Positions 50,691 through 64,000 are shown, counted from the first letter of the stretch. The stretch is 64,000 bases of DNA from Whitmania pigra (GCA_021613335.1 JAJTWR010000359.1:700132-764131); one strand, 5' to 3'. Program-made: numbers and translations. The notes: generated by a model from the sequence alone, not told the origin.

Positions 50691-50924
50691 GTCGATGATG
50701 TTAAATGAATACCACGGAACAAATTTTGTGAGTAATTGAGTCCGAACCAGTGAAAAGATCAGGAAACTTTGTGGGTAGAATCACAGCCTCCTTCAGAGCT
50801 TCCTGGGCTCCCTCCAGACCAGCCACATCATTCCACTTCACATTTGGCTTTTCCATCACAATGGCTCCTAAATTGGCAACATTTAAGCATTATCTTAATG
50901 TAATGAGAAAATTTACTCTCCAAG

Positions 50925-51330
50925 ATGGGTGTCAAGGGGAAACCACTGGAATGGATACACAATTATTTTCAGGATAGAAGTACTATAAGCGATGTTTAGA
51001 TCAGCTCTCTCCGAACCTTTCGTCTTAGAAAATGGCAGCATCCCCAGTCCTCTTCTATTCATCATCATGGTGAACGCGATTCCAGACCAACAAAAAAGGT
51101 TTGATCTGTCCATGTATGCCGACGATATTGCTCTTTGTACGACCGGGATGTCCATAGAACAATGACAACGCGTATGCAGAAGCAGTTCAACATTACAGCT
51201 AAGTTTTTATCTGCAAATGGTTTTAAGATCTCTGCATCTAAATCACACGGACGCTTCAAAGAAAGAGGACAACAAAGCTGGAATGAAGATTCGCATTCAA
51301 GAGAAAAATGTGAATATCAGCTTCAAGTCA
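50925..51330 (+). mobile_element. LINE reverse transcriptase fragment
   Basis: Across frameshifts the plus strand reads KMGVKGKPLEWIHNYFQDRS, then SPLLFIIMVNAIPD and the catalytic motif as SMYADDIALC. It differs from the two longer LINEs nearby. It lies just upstream of the first visible VPS4 exon. Confidence 0.75.
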
Positions 51331-51716
51331 CAGCTGCATAAGTGCCATCGAACTAGCAGCCATTGAGGACTGTTTATCCATGTGAAGAATTCATGAGTGT
51401 TTACTAATTTCCTATGGTTTAACATACCCTTGATATAGGGCAAAACTGTTCACAGGATCAATTTGTGCTGCAATGTTAAAGTGTCATTATTGGCAGTTTT
51501 TTTTTTTATAAAAGACCAATAACAAAAACCTTATCTTAAAAAAGAGTCTGACACCGATATCGTGAGTGATAAGGATGGAACACCAGTCAATTATGATGAT
51601 AAAGTGAAGTATCGGTTGAAGACTTTAACAAAAATGTTCTTCAACTTTCTACAATGAATATTTTTGTCGATGACCCTATTATGATGATTTCTGACCACGG
51701 TATGGGTTTAAAAACC
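51331..51716. other. Unassigned region
   Basis: AT-rich DNA with a T-run at about 51500. No gene or clear repeat. Confidence 0.4.
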
Positions 51717-52076
51717 GGTGACCCGTCATAACAGCCCGGCGACAAAATAGCCCAGGACGAAAAAATAAAGTCAAAACAGCCCCGTCAATGTATTTTAAAA
51801 AAATTTTGGGATTTGAATACATTAACCGATAACTGGTTCCAAATTTAATTCGAAATTAGTGGTTTGAAGATTTATCGTCTAAAATATTATTAGAATTCCG
51901 TCTACTTCCTCACTTTACATGGACTTTTCAAGTTGGTATTTAATATAAATTATCCTCACCTTATCATCACGTCATGTGCACATGTAACAAATGCACAAAG
52001 AACAAATTCTACCTCTATTTTGACGGGGCTGTTTTGTCGGGGCAATTTTGTCGCCGGGCAATTATGACGGGGTGCC
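51717..52076. mobile_element. MITE-like element with long terminal inverted repeats
   Basis: The left end (ACCCGTCATAACAGCCCGGC, then GACAAAATAGCCC) and the right end (inverse of CCCCGTCATAATTGCCCGGC, then GACAAAATTGCCC) form imperfect inverted repeats of about 60 bases, much more GC-rich than the flanks. The middle is AT-rich and non-coding. Short AAAAACC-type sequence flanks both sides and may be the target duplication. The superfamily is not clear to me. Confidence 0.85.
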
Positions 52077-52785
52077 TTAAAAAACCACAATTCGATCCTA
52101 TCTACAAATCGTAATGCATGTCTATAATGGGCAAGTAGGCCACTCATGTTATACTTTCTCCAAGCACACAAATGAATCACTAATATTTCATAATATAACT
52201 ATGCTGTGCAACTTTAACAAGACCAAGTAAAATGGACATTTTTGATTTTTGTGACTTTAAACCCTGTTTACCTTATATGATATACAGGTCGTGGATCTCA
52301 ATATTTTGCAACTTGACTTTTGATTATTTTCTCGTGTCTGTGATTTAATAAATACAATAGTTAAAGTAACGCGCCGAAACGCCGTTTCGATCCAGGCAGT
52401 TAAAAGAAAGCAAAAGTGAATGGTACAAATTGATGAAAATGATCAATAAGTAACACCGTCCAAGTTTTACTTTATTAATGGTTGTCTTATTAAATGTGTT
52501 GTCAATCAAGTTACTTTGATTTAATTTATTTTTATTTAGATTGTTCTAAAAATGAGTTCTGTCACTGAGAAAAAACAATTTTAGAACTATTGTAGCTTTT
52601 GTTGTTTTGAAATAATTTTGTTCAATGTAACGAAAATTTAATGTTTGAAATTTTCTATGAACACTTTCAAGGAACATGTTAACTAATTTTATTTCTGTTT
52701 TCTTTGATAAATGTTGGCACTATAACAAAATCTCTTATTAGCTTGAGAGAAAAACAACAAAATCAACAATAAATTAAAAAGAAAA
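52077..52785. other. Unassigned region before duplication copy 2
   Basis: No gene found on either strand. I looked for MIT-domain exons of VPS4 and saw none. Confidence 0.4.
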
Positions 52786-53147
52786 AAAATTAAATATGCA
52801 AATGATTTTGAAAACCTTAGACAAGACAAAGTTCTGAGGACTTTCTAAAAGTTATCTCTCAGAGATACCACACCATTTCACAAATCTTCTCAAATTTTGA
52901 TTATTTTTTTTTGCTTTAACCACTGAATAAATAGAAACTTAAATGTACTCTAACCACCCAATGTTGTCATTTTCAAAATAGTAAGGACCACGAATTGATA
53001 TGAATACCATTTATTATATCGTATCCTAAATACATTTAAAATATACTAACCATTTTGATCCACGCAACTCATTTGGCCCACGTACTGACAAACATTGAAA
53101 TCAATAATGAATAATTTAAAACATTCTATAAAAGCCACAAAGACTAC

Positions 53148-56100
53148 ATGGAAATGTGTTATAAAATTGATATGATACTATATCTCTTAATAGTGTTCCT
53201 TTTGTTACCGTTGGACGATGCGAAGGTTGAAATCGAAAGCAAAAGTGAGTTACATTCTTTCTCACGTTTTTTTAATCTCATTAAAATGATACTGCTTTCA
53301 TTCTAGGAAAAGCCATAGCCGATGACGAAATTAAGTTTAAAAGCGGCTGGCAACTCATCACCAATGAAGAAGCTAAAATGTCGGAAGAAATTATTAAAAA
53401 CAATCGAGCGAAGGCCTATGTCATGGAAGTTCTGGTCATGCTAGATTATTCGATATATGCGTGGTTAGTTAATTTAGCTTAACATTTATTTAAACTGATT
53501 TAAAAAAAACTGTGGTAAAGCTTGCCGTATTTATATTAAATCCAAGTTTTGATAGACCTATTTTGCAATTTTGTTGGATAACGAAGTAATGTATAACTTT
53601 ATATCAGAGTAATTGTTGCTTTTGATGAAGTATAGAAAAGTTTCGGTACTTTTACTTGCAACGAAGTAGGATCCTCAGATATACTTTTACTTAGCTACTT
53701 TGGTCGCCACATTATATATTTAATAAGCATTATACAATTGTAATACATATTACAAAGCTTATATTTATAACAAATTAATTTACATGACATTATAAGAAAA
53801 TATCAAAATTAAATAACTTTTGAAGGGATTCGAATAGAATTCATTATTATAATTAAAAATTATATTAATTTTATTGCGAAATTTCCATATCGGAAAATAT
53901 GAGCGATTAGGATAATTGACATTCATTTGGAATTGGAAAGTGAAGCAATTTGTGGAATGACTAAGCCTAAATTCGGTAATGCTAACTTCATAAATTATCT
54001 TTATAATACATTAATTGACATTATATTACAAAACGCAACATTCAATAGTATTTAAAATGCTAAAGTACAAAATATTTCTTTGAGTAGCTCAAAATATTAA
54101 AATCCAAAATATATATTTTGAAATACTTTTATTCAAAATACAAATACGCGTAGTTGATACTCAATAAATGTAACATCGCTCCATGCTTTGCCATGGAACT
54201 TAAAGCCTTAAAGTTAAAGTTTAAACTTAAAGTTTATGGTCTGCCTATAAAAGCAGTAAGATTTTTTTGATTTTTTCAACATTTCAGGGGTTTGAACCCG
54301 TAACCCCCTAAATATTTAACAAGTAACTTTTACATTTGCTATTTTGATCAGCTCCACTTAATTATTGATAGAATAAGTTCTACACGCTTGAAATTCTAGC
54401 ACTGACTTAATAGTTCTTCAGAAAACCTGCGCTCTCCTTTTTAGTTTACATTCGCGCCCATTCGTGGAAATCAATTGTTGAGAACCAATGTCTCAGTTTT
54501 AATAAAACCTTACCAAAAAAATTAAACATTTAATACAGTTGTATTATTGTAGAAATCGCTAACTTTAGATTTTTGAGTTAATATAAATATTGTCATTATA
54601 TTGATATTTTTATTTTATGAAGGTGGCTTAATTTATTCAAAGGAGATTCAAAAAAGACTACATCTGCTCTAAATACATTTTATGCTAATATATTCCAAAA
54701 GGTAGGGAATCACTAGTTAAATTCTTTTATTTCTTATGTTTCTTATGATGTTAACAATGCCTGGCAAATATCTTAATAACCAGATCAAAGAGAGATATAA
54801 TCGAGTTGCAATAGGAGGGGTTAAATTTGACCTGGAAGTTGTAGATATAAAAATCGCAAAGGTTGTTTTCTGGTTTTTATATTACTTTTTTTTTAAACTG
54901 TCTGAAAATTATTTATTTTGAGCATAAGCAAAACCAGTAATATAGAATCAACGAAAATTTGTTGAACATCATAAATTAAAGACAAAATTGCGCACACTAT
55001 ATTATTAGCAAATACAATAATAAATTTATTTGATAGTGATTAATTTTTATGGACGCAAACCAGCATGGAATTTTACAGCATATAAAGAAATCTTAAAATG
55101 TCTAGAGATCAACCCAAAAGATATTAACCTGAATAATTTAAGATTTAGAAACTTTTTATTGAAAATTTACACTATTTCACATGAAATAAACTTGAAAAAA
55201 AACAACTAAACCTCAACTTGAAGTCCAAAAGTGAAGTTCCTTTTGTGGAAAATAAATACAAAATCTCTGAAAATGAAGTGAATATCGACACTGTGCTTCG
55301 CAATCTATCATCCTGGTTAAAAAATGAAAGGAAAAACTTTCCAAGACATGATCTTTTTGCATTTTTCACCAAGTAATTGTGGCCCTTTTATTTTCCGGTT
55401 TATTTCTTACTGTCGTTTGTTAATTAATAACCGTTTATTTAATTAATACTATTAGGAAAAACATACTAATTGCATTTTATTTAGATATAACACGGGAATT
55501 TTGAATGGATTGGCATGGCCAGAGACTGCATGTACTGATTACGGAGTTTCTGTGACAAGAGAATTGGGATTTTTCGATACCTATCATTCGGCTTCTCATG
55601 AAATTGGACATAAGTAACAAAATTAAATTTTCGATCTTAATGTTATATAAGCTTTCACGTTAGCTTTCAGTTGCATGGCAATATCCAATATTGAATAACT
55701 TTTGCAGTCTCGGATCTCATCACGATAATGCAAGCGATTGTCCTTACGATAGCCAGTACATAATGGCAGCAGGGACTGAATTCATTACTGACAAAAATTT
55801 TGATAATCGTCATACCTTTTCCCCGTGTTCGCTTCGATATTTTGAAAAACATATCCAGAAAATTAATAGGTTAGTGAAACAAAGTTGATATATCACAACA
55901 AATAGTGATGATGCATTTTAACCTTTTTAAAAGTGAAAATTGGAACTGTCTGGTGATTCAAAGTGCAAAACAATACATTAAACTGGATCAGTTGACGAAA
56001 GTTCCTCTTGGTACTCAATTCAATATTGACAGACAATGTCAAATCTTCCAAGGACCAAATTCCTTCTTTTGCGCGGTAAAACCTAGCATTGATTTTATTT

Positions 56101-59100
56101 TTAGAATCATAAGTATCACCACGCATCAGGTCATCACTGTCAGTGGCATAGCCAGGTTTTAACACCACAGGCTGCGAGCACTTACAAAAGTCCCCACCTA
56201 TAAAAATAAATTTAAAAAATTAAATTATGATTAACCGTATTTATTTGTTGTATATATTTTAAATGGAAACATAACTGAATACTGAAAAGGTGGCAAACAA
56301 ATTTTTAGTAATTAGTAATTTTATATATGCATAAGTCATAACAGTATAACGCTTAAATTAACAATAGCCTTTTTCGTCTTGGCTTCCGTCACCTTCTGTA
56401 ACTTCCTAACGGAATCTTCCTTTTCCAAATTCTATGTGACTTACAGTCAGTAGTAATATCACATTTTTCAACCAACTGAGTTGCTTCATCCTCAATTTGT
56501 TGAAACTCGTATTCAAATTCATTAAATGTTTTTAATATCATTTTCAAGTTTTTGAATCAAATGAGGAGCTTCTACCAAATCAATATTACTTTTTTGAAAA
56601 GATGTGGATAAGTTGAAAGCCTTCTCTAGCACTTTTTTCAGAATAGTAGAAGAACTAAGAATTAAAACATTTTAAGTGCTACAGGAATACCCGTGCCTCA
56701 ACCAACTGTTTAGCAATGGAGTTTTTTTATTTCACCATCCACAATTCTTTGCAGAGCTTCAACTAGTGCAAGTAGTAAGTTTTGAAAAACTGCATCTACT
56801 ACTGATTTCCTGGATGTCCCTCTGGTATTGCATGGTCTTTTTAGAGTCAATGCAAACGATTTCATACATTTGTATTTAGCCGATTTTTTGAGTGCCTTAT
56901 GTATCCGAATAGGATGTGAAGGTACTTTTTAATCGATCCACCATCTATACAGGGCTCCTATCTGAGGGCGCTCCCTGACGGCGCGAGCTTGGTTGCAAAC
57001 ACGACACGTAACGACAGTTGCGTTCACCGCCGTTCGCGGGTAAAGAGTGCCTTGGGAGAAATCTTCTTGTTTGTAGACCTGCTATTTTACCGTACATCGC
57101 ACTAGCTTCATCATATGACTTACCATAACAAATTCATCGACAAACATTTTGTTTTACCGGGAACGTTATTTAAGATTTTTCCAGGGGGCAAACCTTCGCA
57201 CAAATTGAGATGACCTTTTTTCATCTAGTCTAAAGTGAAAGAAGGTATTGCCCCCTTGCTCCCCCCAAATGATGTTCATGTTTTACTGCTAAAAGAAAAA
57301 CGTTGTAAAAAGCTTCAGCCCTTGATCAAGATAATTTTATGAATTTTATAAATCGTTCCATTGCAGAGCCGTTTTCTATTACATATCTCAAAAATATAGA
57401 AAATCGATCAATTCTGCTATTATCACCAATAGAGTCAACTTATCACTACAAAGCACTTAGGCACTTTGATATCATCAAGAATTTTTGATAGAATCTCTGG
57501 TGATAAGAATTGTATCAAATCATTTTGTGTGCCTGAACTGAGCATGTTGCATTTCGATCACCCATTAATAATTCTAATAATTTATCACTTTTAACCAAAC
57601 GTTTAATAAGTTTCAAGAATTTGACTTTATTTGTTTATTGGCAAATCTAAATCATGATTCTTGCTATGACCACGGAGTGCCAATATCTATTTTCTCAAAA
57701 ACTGCACGGCATCGATGATACGTTTTAGGATCATCCTCTCTTTTTTCTGTGCTGTTAAAAGATCCGACAAGACAGTTCTATCATTAAAAAACGGAATTTT
57801 GTAAGAAAAAGTTCAATTAGTAAATCAATTTGTATTTTGTAACATGATAAAGATGTAATTAAATATAATATATTGTTAATCCTGAAAAGGCCCCATTTGT
57901 TTGGAAAATGATCGTAGGGGAGCGGCCGCTCCCTCTGCTACCCCTCCAGTTAAGCCTCTGATCAATGTATATTTCGATCGTATTTATTCCTAATATAAAT
58001 TATTTAATTAATAAATGCTCTTTTAAAAAAGGATATTGCTGGTGATATCTCTATTATTAAAGTTGGAATCACGTAACACCGTAACACTTACAATCTTATG
58101 CCATTTATAAAATTTGCTAGTACATAGTTATAAATTACCTCAATTTTTTTTCAATTAACAACCAATCTTTTCTGAGACCAACTGAAAATAGATCAAACAT
58201 CACTAAAAATGTGCGAAACAGGGCTAAACATTAAGTTTGAAATCTGGCTTAGGCAATGCAAAGATACATTTTTAAATTTAAAATGTTCTTATTGACAATT
58301 TTCAGAGCCATTTTGGGCATGCTTTTATTAAGGTTTCACAGGTTCTTCATTTAACACTGCAAATTAGGGTCAGATTGTATTGCGGAAAAATCCTTTTTTT
58401 TGAACAAATGTCCATAGACACAGTTTTCGCCTTTATTAATGTGTCCATATATGAAGTTTTTGCTGTAAATAAAATTAATAAATACTTTCAGGGTGGTAGT
58501 GACGACTTCAAAACTATGTGCAGACAAATCTCTTGCTGGAACGATGTGGAGAAAATTTGTCAAAGATATCCTAAGTCAGCTCCAGCGGATGGAACTCCAT
58601 GTGAAAGTGGAAAATCGTGTCAAAATGAAACTTGCTTACCTGACCCCAAGGTTCGCTCTGGACAAGGTGAATCTTATTGAAATTATTTTATTTTTTAAAT
58701 TTAAAATAAATATGCTTAGGTAGAAATTATTAGAGTGATTCAAAATAGGAATTATACAAGGTAGTAATAATAGTTACATAAATTAATAAAATATAATAAT
58801 AATTAGTGCCCGAACGACATGGCCTTTTATCGATATCCCGGTACCGATAGTTTATTATTATTTTCTCTACATGTTAGATTATAAAATTCAAATCAAATAA
58901 CTCGTATCAAAGTATTCATGAGGTCATACTCTATTAATTTTATTACAAAACTTAATAACTAAAACGTTTCGCAATACTGTCAACATAGTTGTTGAGTTAA
59001 CAGAGGGTTATGGTGTGAATAAATTATTACACCTTATTGTACATTTTTTCTTATGTCTTTCTCTTTTTCGTAAAAATTTATTTTATTCTATGATTCTATT

Positions 59101-61003
59101 TTTATTCTAGTGATTTAATTGCTTTATATTTTTAGTTTATTAGTACAAATAACCTTAGTTTATTATAACAAATAAGGCCTTCGTCTTTCTTGGCTAGACA
59201 ACCTAATCTTAGTTATGGTGTGAATAAATTATTACACCTTATTGTACATTTTTTCTTATGTCTTTCTCTTTTTCGTAAAAATTTATTTTATTCTATGGTT
59301 CTATTTTTATTCTAGTGATTTAATTGCTTTATATTTTTAGTTTATTAGTACAAATAACCTTAGTTTATTATAACAAATAAGGCCTTCGTCTTTCTTGGCT
59401 AGACAACCTAATCTTAGTGAGGAATGAGTCAATCGACCCATCAACGATGTGCCTTGCGCCTTTCTCAATGGAGAAGATATCCGTTCTGTACACCTTCGAT
59501 TCCAGATCCTTTCTTCTTTGAACTGAGTACAATATGATAACATAATATAACATAACATAGTTTTATAATATAACAGAAATATTATTGATTTATAGTAAAA
59601 AGACTAAAAATGACCTCGGGAATGATTAATAAATTATTAAGACGAATATTCGCTTGAAAATAATATATGAAAAAATTGCATAACGTACATAAAAACATTT
59701 TTACATAACTTTGTTGTCGAATTTGTTTCATAATGTTTAATTCATATTTGTTAGAAAACTGTTTTTATGGTGACTGGAAAGGAAAGATACAAGACGACAA
59801 TGGTCAAGACATAACTTGCGAAGACGTGAAAAAGGACAGAAATTATCTGTGTTACATGCCTGACATTGCTTTGTCATGCTGTGAAAGTTGTAGTAAAATT
59901 TACCAACCAGAAAAGAATGGTAAGACTTTCATTCAGCCTTTACATCTTGTGAAAAAACTTTCTGTAATAACATTTTAAAGATTTTAGCATTTTCAGCTGA
60001 GTTGATCAATATGTTACCATATCTTTTGTAGATTTGTTTATTTTATCGATTATCATCTGTTTTGTTTGGAGTTTTATAAGTTCTAAAAATGTTTTGAGGT
60101 TCTAATATCTGTTAAAATCATACTTATGTCCATTACACGACTTCAACAACTTTAAAACTGATTTTCAAAACATAAATAAAGTAATGTATATACAGGTTGT
60201 GAATATGGAGATAAGGTTGGTGGCTGCAGAAAGTCAGAGTGTACATACAACAAAGTGACGTCATGTTGCAAAACTTGTGAAACAAACGTCTCTGATACCT
60301 GCCAGTTTGGTGATAAAGCTTCCTGGTGTTCTTCGTTGAAACGTTTTGAATGCTACGCCAGTGAAGATATTTGTTGCAAGACTTGTGGAAAATGGGTGGA
60401 TAAAAAAAAGGAAGGTATCTCATAAACTTTGACTAAATGTTTTATAATTGTAACATTTTGTTCTGTTTTATCTTTGTTGTTAATTTGGAAAGAAAGAACT
60501 TCATCTGAATTTCATGGGAAATAAAATGTTTCAGATTGTCGCTATGGAGACAGTCAAGGTTCTTGTGAAAACAAAATAAAGAAACTTCCTCTGCTTTGCA
60601 AGCAAGCTACTTACCAAAGAGATTGCTGTTCTTCATGCGAATTTATAAGTAACAACAGAATTTTTTTTTCTGCTTAGAACCATTTTAATTCATATTAATC
60701 TTTTAGAAACTTCTCCATGTCTCGATCTGGATCCTGCTTATTGCCCAACTATTAAAAGTTTCCAATGTTATCAAAAAGATATTCAAGAAACCTGCTGTGA
60801 AAAATGCCAAAATTTCAAATTAAAGGATGCGCCACAAGGTTACATTAGTTGATCTGATTTTAATATTTACTATATCTCTATAATTTCTTAATAATTTATA
60901 AATATGATCAGGTTGCGAATATGGCGACAAAACATCTGGTTGCACTACTTCGCTTTGCCGTCCGAACAAAGAACAATGTTGCTACACCTGCCATAAAAAT
61001 TAA
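53148..61003 (+). CDS. Secreted ADAMTS-like zinc metalloprotease with six PLAC-like modules, copy 2
   Basis: Exons are 53148-53244, 53307-53463, 54623-54701, 54784-54861, 55224-55372, 55485-55613, 55708-55869, 55934-56075, 58492-58666, 59755-59919, 60196-60414, 60535-60648, 60707-60838 and 60912-61003, giving 629 residues. Against copy 1 I see one silent change in exon 1 and two replacements, L126F (exon 4) and D189N (exon 6, between exon start and the zinc site). Zinc ligands, Met-turn, all module cysteines and splice sites are kept, so both copies look functional. The upstream 330 bases are also nearly identical, so the two probably share expression control, apart from the 200-base fragment found only upstream of copy 1. 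Confidence 0.9.
56141..57960 (-). mobile_element. hAT transposon in intron 8, copy 2
   Basis: Same element and same flanking 8-bp sequences as at 35482-37301, carried along by the duplication. A SINE (about 56879-57054) is nested at the same place. Confidence 0.85.
56879..57054 (-). mobile_element. tRNA-derived SINE, copy 5, nested in the hAT
   Basis: This is the duplicate of the SINE at 36220-36395. Confidence 0.8.
59008..59417. repeat. 205-bp tandem duplication in intron 9, copy 2
   Basis: Units 59008-59212 and 59213-59417 carry the same single difference between units as in copy 1, so the tandem event came before the segmental duplication. Confidence 0.92.
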
Positions 61004-61879
61004 TTTTCAATTTGACGAGAAATTTGGAATAAAATAGTTCCAACTGTGTTACCAAATTGAAATAAAATTTTAGATCGATATTTTATTCGTCGATACAAAT
61101 AATAGCCAGATGGGTAGATAGGTAGATATGTTAATGTCCGTTGAAGATCGAGATTATTTGGACGGAGCAGAAAGTTTGAAGTTTTTGCTCAGTTTGAAAG
61201 CCTTTCCAGGTTTTACTGCAACACCGAGTCAATGCGTCAGATTTGCCAGGACCAGTCGATGCACCTTTATACCTCCTTTATAAAAAAAAACTAATATCCA
61301 GATATTAACAAAAAATTGATTTTCCAAGGTCATTAATCCGCTATAATTAAAACTGGTATTCATTTCATCAATACCGAAACCCTTAACAGTTGAAATCTAA
61401 TATTTTTAAATTTACATGTGTACATACACTCAGATCAATATAGATGAAAAGTACCCTTCTTTTTGACGTCGTTAAGGCTTTCGCTTTAGCGCGGCTCCCC
61501 TAGGAGTTCCTAGCCGCTTGCATGAGTTTCTATAACTAATACTAGCATGTACTAGGTGTAGTTGTAGTTTATTTACGTAGCACCACAAACCGTAAGGCGC
61601 TTTTTATCAACCATTTAAAGTGGTTATAACACAGATCCAGGTCTTCTTAAAAACTATAATTAAATGTTATGTTATTTAATATTGCTCTTTTAAAAAATTA
61701 TAGTTAAGTGTACTTAAACATTGTTTTCTATATAGAAGAATCAGTTCATCTTAACCTTTTATTCTTTTAGCTTTCAGACTTAATGAGATATAATAAAAGT
61801 AAAGTTTATTAAATAGAATAATACAAATACAAATGTTGCATTCACATATTATATATTACACCACAACCTAACTGAGTGC

Positions 61880-62235
61880 AGCCAACATGGTTTTATTCCA
61901 GCTCGATCAACCACTAATAACATCCTCGAATGCACCCAACAACTACGGACTGATACCATATAGAACAAGCAAAGTTTAGATAACATCATTTTCGTAAGGC
62001 TTTCGACTCTGTCTCGCACGTTCAACTAATGAACAATTAATATATTAATATATATACCTATGGTTTTAGTGATAATATGAAAGGTTGGTTTATGGATTTT
62101 ATCAAATTGGGGTCACAAAGAGTCAACATTAATGGCTTTATCTCTGATGAAGTTTCTGTCACAAGTGGAGTCCCTCAGGGCAGTGTTCTAGGGCCAACTT
62201 TATTTCTACTCTTTATGATTTAATGTATATCCAAC
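61880..62235 (+). mobile_element. Decayed LINE reverse transcriptase fragment
   Basis: The plus strand reads QHGFIPARSTTNNILECTQ, then, after stops, SVTSGVPQGSVLGPTLFLL. The duplication's right border falls inside this fragment: copy 1 retains only its first 50 or so bases. Confidence 0.75.
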
Positions 62236-63160
62236 TTTTTGTTTGGGTCTTCATCAGAGTTGAATGAAATTTGACTTTGACATATTCTAGGTTTGTTAAA
62301 CTCAGTGCAGACTTCATCGATGACAAAAAGTGGATGATTTTTGTAATTGCTAGGCAGCAAATCCTAATTGAATTCACCTTTGGAAAAAGAAATGCTATAT
62401 CACTCTTGCAAGAATATATAGATTGTATTCACCATGATGATTTTACATAATGGCACCGATTTTACCGATGGCACTCACAAAATGGAATACTCAAATCCAC
62501 AACATACTCATTCATACCACCACTTTTTACATGGAATTTGTCATTTTGGTACTGCCTTAACTCCAACACTGCCTTGTCTTTTTCATTTTTCAAATGTTTG
62601 AAGAGATTGGGAGGTCAGTGTAGAAGTGATGATGGGATGTAGCTGGAGTCTCTCCATAATGAGCATTGTCATATTTTTGCTTAAATATCTGTTCATAATA
62701 GAATAAATTTGGACATATTTATTTGCAAATGCATTTTAAAACTCATTAACCTCCTCCACTGATCAGGTAGAAAACTTTCTAATATAGTTGTCAGGATGGA
62801 CTTGGAGGACCATCTCTTTCATTTTTGGTTTCACTCGCTTATCTAATTGGGCCCTCATTCTAAAAGCCTGTACCAATTATTCAATTAAAAGGAACTTCGC
62901 TCTCTTTCTATCCTGTTTCTCCAGAAATTCACTCGTTTACGCGAGTTTTCTGTTCTCGGTGCGCTGCTGTCGCCCACGAGAAATATTTATTTATTTTCAA
63001 AATTGGTTAAAGGGCCTCTAACAAGATCAATAAGCAACTCTCAAGCGAATCAAGAAAACAAAGGCAAGAGACAAAAAAATAGCCAAAAAACAAAAATTAT
63101 CATGTATTCAGTTTCTAACAGTCAAAAATCATCGTCCTTGGATGTTTTCATGGCAGTTCT
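62236..63160. other. Unassigned region
   Basis: No supported gene. Plus frames at 62788 and 63003 have no recognisable motif. Confidence 0.35.
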
Positions 63161-63162
63161 CT

Positions 63163-63372
63163 CTAGGCGACATGTCTGTTTTTTTTTGCCTCGCTGCAAT
63201 CATCGAACCACAGATCTGAACGACAAAGGCGCATTGTTGCCGGTCTTTGAGGTAGCAATTTATCAAGAATAGATCTCAGCTTAGTTTCGTATATAATAGC
63301 AGCCCCGTCGATATCGCTAACATCGTAAGTCACAAGCTGGAAGATGTTGAGAGCCTCGAGGAAGTCGTTCAA
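63163..63372 (-). mobile_element. Possible LINE linker fragment
   Basis: The minus frame reads LRSILDKLLPQRPATMRLCR followed by SDLWFDD. This resembles the segment between endonuclease and reverse transcriptase in CR1-like LINEs, where a WFD motif is usual. It is short and isolated. Confidence 0.4.
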
Positions 63373-63559
63373 GTTGAAATTTCTTCAGGGTCGTTGCAAG
63401 TGAGTTTTATAAATGGGAGGGGCTGAATGAAGCCGAGGTCGGAAAAGACACCAATCAAGGCAAAAATATATGAATTGTCAACTTTTATAACGACATAACG
63501 AAGACAATTTTAACAAAACTTTAGAAAAATTTAGCTAAATGGCATGAATCCAGAGTCCA

Positions 63560-64000
63560 AACAAAGGGGAAACTACAGAATTATCAGGAAGATGTTGAGC
63601 TTCTCTTTTCTACCGGATTCTGAGATCACCACTGCCTTCGAGCATATTTCCGCACGGAGCAGGGACAATGTCGGCCAATCCTTAAATACATGAAGGAGCA
63701 ATGGATCAGTAGCACACGTTTTCACCTGTTTCGTGGTCATGCTTCAGGAAATATGCGAGAATTAACAACGATTGCGAGAGTTGGCACAGTCCCCTCAAGA
63801 GACAGAACCATCCGGTTTAAATTTTTACAAACTCGTTGATTTGCTGCACAAAGAAGGTCTACCAGCCGCTCTGACATTGAGGCTGCCTAAAAAAAAATGA
63901 ACAGGGTTGACAAGAAGATAATTTGCGAACACCAGCAAAAGCTACACAAAGCGTGGAAGGACTATGAAAAAGCCACTATTGATATTCACGATTTTATGAA
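63560..64000 (+). mobile_element. Possible MULE-type transposase remnant, runs off the window
   Basis: Frames broken by stops read KEQWISSTRFHLFRGHASGN, then YARINNDCESWHSPL. The latter resembles the RTNNDVEGWH motif of MULE transposases and their FLYWCH-linked relatives. Evidence is one short motif in the right setting. Confidence 0.35.

Larger units (their letters stand above)
52786..61935. repeat. Segmental duplication, copy 2
   Basis: Same orientation as 31920-43690. It lacks the upstream gene fragment, the hAT at 40846-42066 and the LINE at 42348-43540, and keeps single, undisturbed target sites for the last two (CTCCCCTA at 61495 and ACTTAAT at 61778). Confidence 0.95.

Overview
The window is animal nuclear DNA. 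It is AT-rich and holds compact, intron-split genes with GT-AG introns mostly of 60-500 bp. The genes have clear animal orthologues, and the spaces between them are littered with hAT transposons, LINEs and a tRNA-derived SINE family. I cannot name the species; the gene set and repeats fit an invertebrate metazoan with a small genome. All gene models were built by reading exons and splice phases by eye.

Region 1 to about 31.7 kb is a dense housekeeping block. In order: UTP25 (minus, 3' end cut by the window edge), IMMP1L (minus), RPAP1 (minus), a small unassigned ORF, presenilin (minus), an unassigned minus-strand gene, a PAXX-like DNA-repair factor (plus), BLOC1S6/pallidin (plus) and CDC23/APC8 (minus). 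Introns carry SINEs (UTP25, RPAP1, CDC23), a 37-bp tandem repeat (UTP25) and a hAT element with an exact 8-bp target duplication (CDC23).

Region 31.9 to 61.9 kb is dominated by a very young direct duplication of about 9.1 kb. Each copy carries a complete 14-exon gene for a secreted ADAMTS-like zinc metalloprotease of 629 residues. It has no recognisable full-length prodomain and no thrombospondin repeats. Its tail is six PLAC-like cysteine modules, all bounded by phase-1 introns. Copy 1 has two later insertions, a hAT (8-bp target duplication) and a 5'-truncated LINE (7-bp target duplication). Copy 2 keeps both intact empty sites. An older hAT with a SINE inside sits in intron 8 of both copies. 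A diverged scrap of the same protease gene lies just upstream of copy 1.

Between the two copies (43.7-52.8 kb) lie hAT and LINE debris, a MITE-like inverted-repeat element and a VPS4 ATPase gene on the minus strand. The VPS4 copy has no visible MIT-domain exons and a +1 frameshift in the conserved GYSGAD region, so it may be a pseudogene or a damaged assembly. The right end (61.9-64 kb) is degenerate LINE and other transposon sequence.

The genes are not an operon or pathway. They are ordinary cell machinery (ribosome biogenesis, mitochondrial protein processing, Pol II assembly, gamma-secretase, DNA end joining, lysosome-related organelles, anaphase-promoting complex, ESCRT disassembly) next to a fast-changing protease locus.
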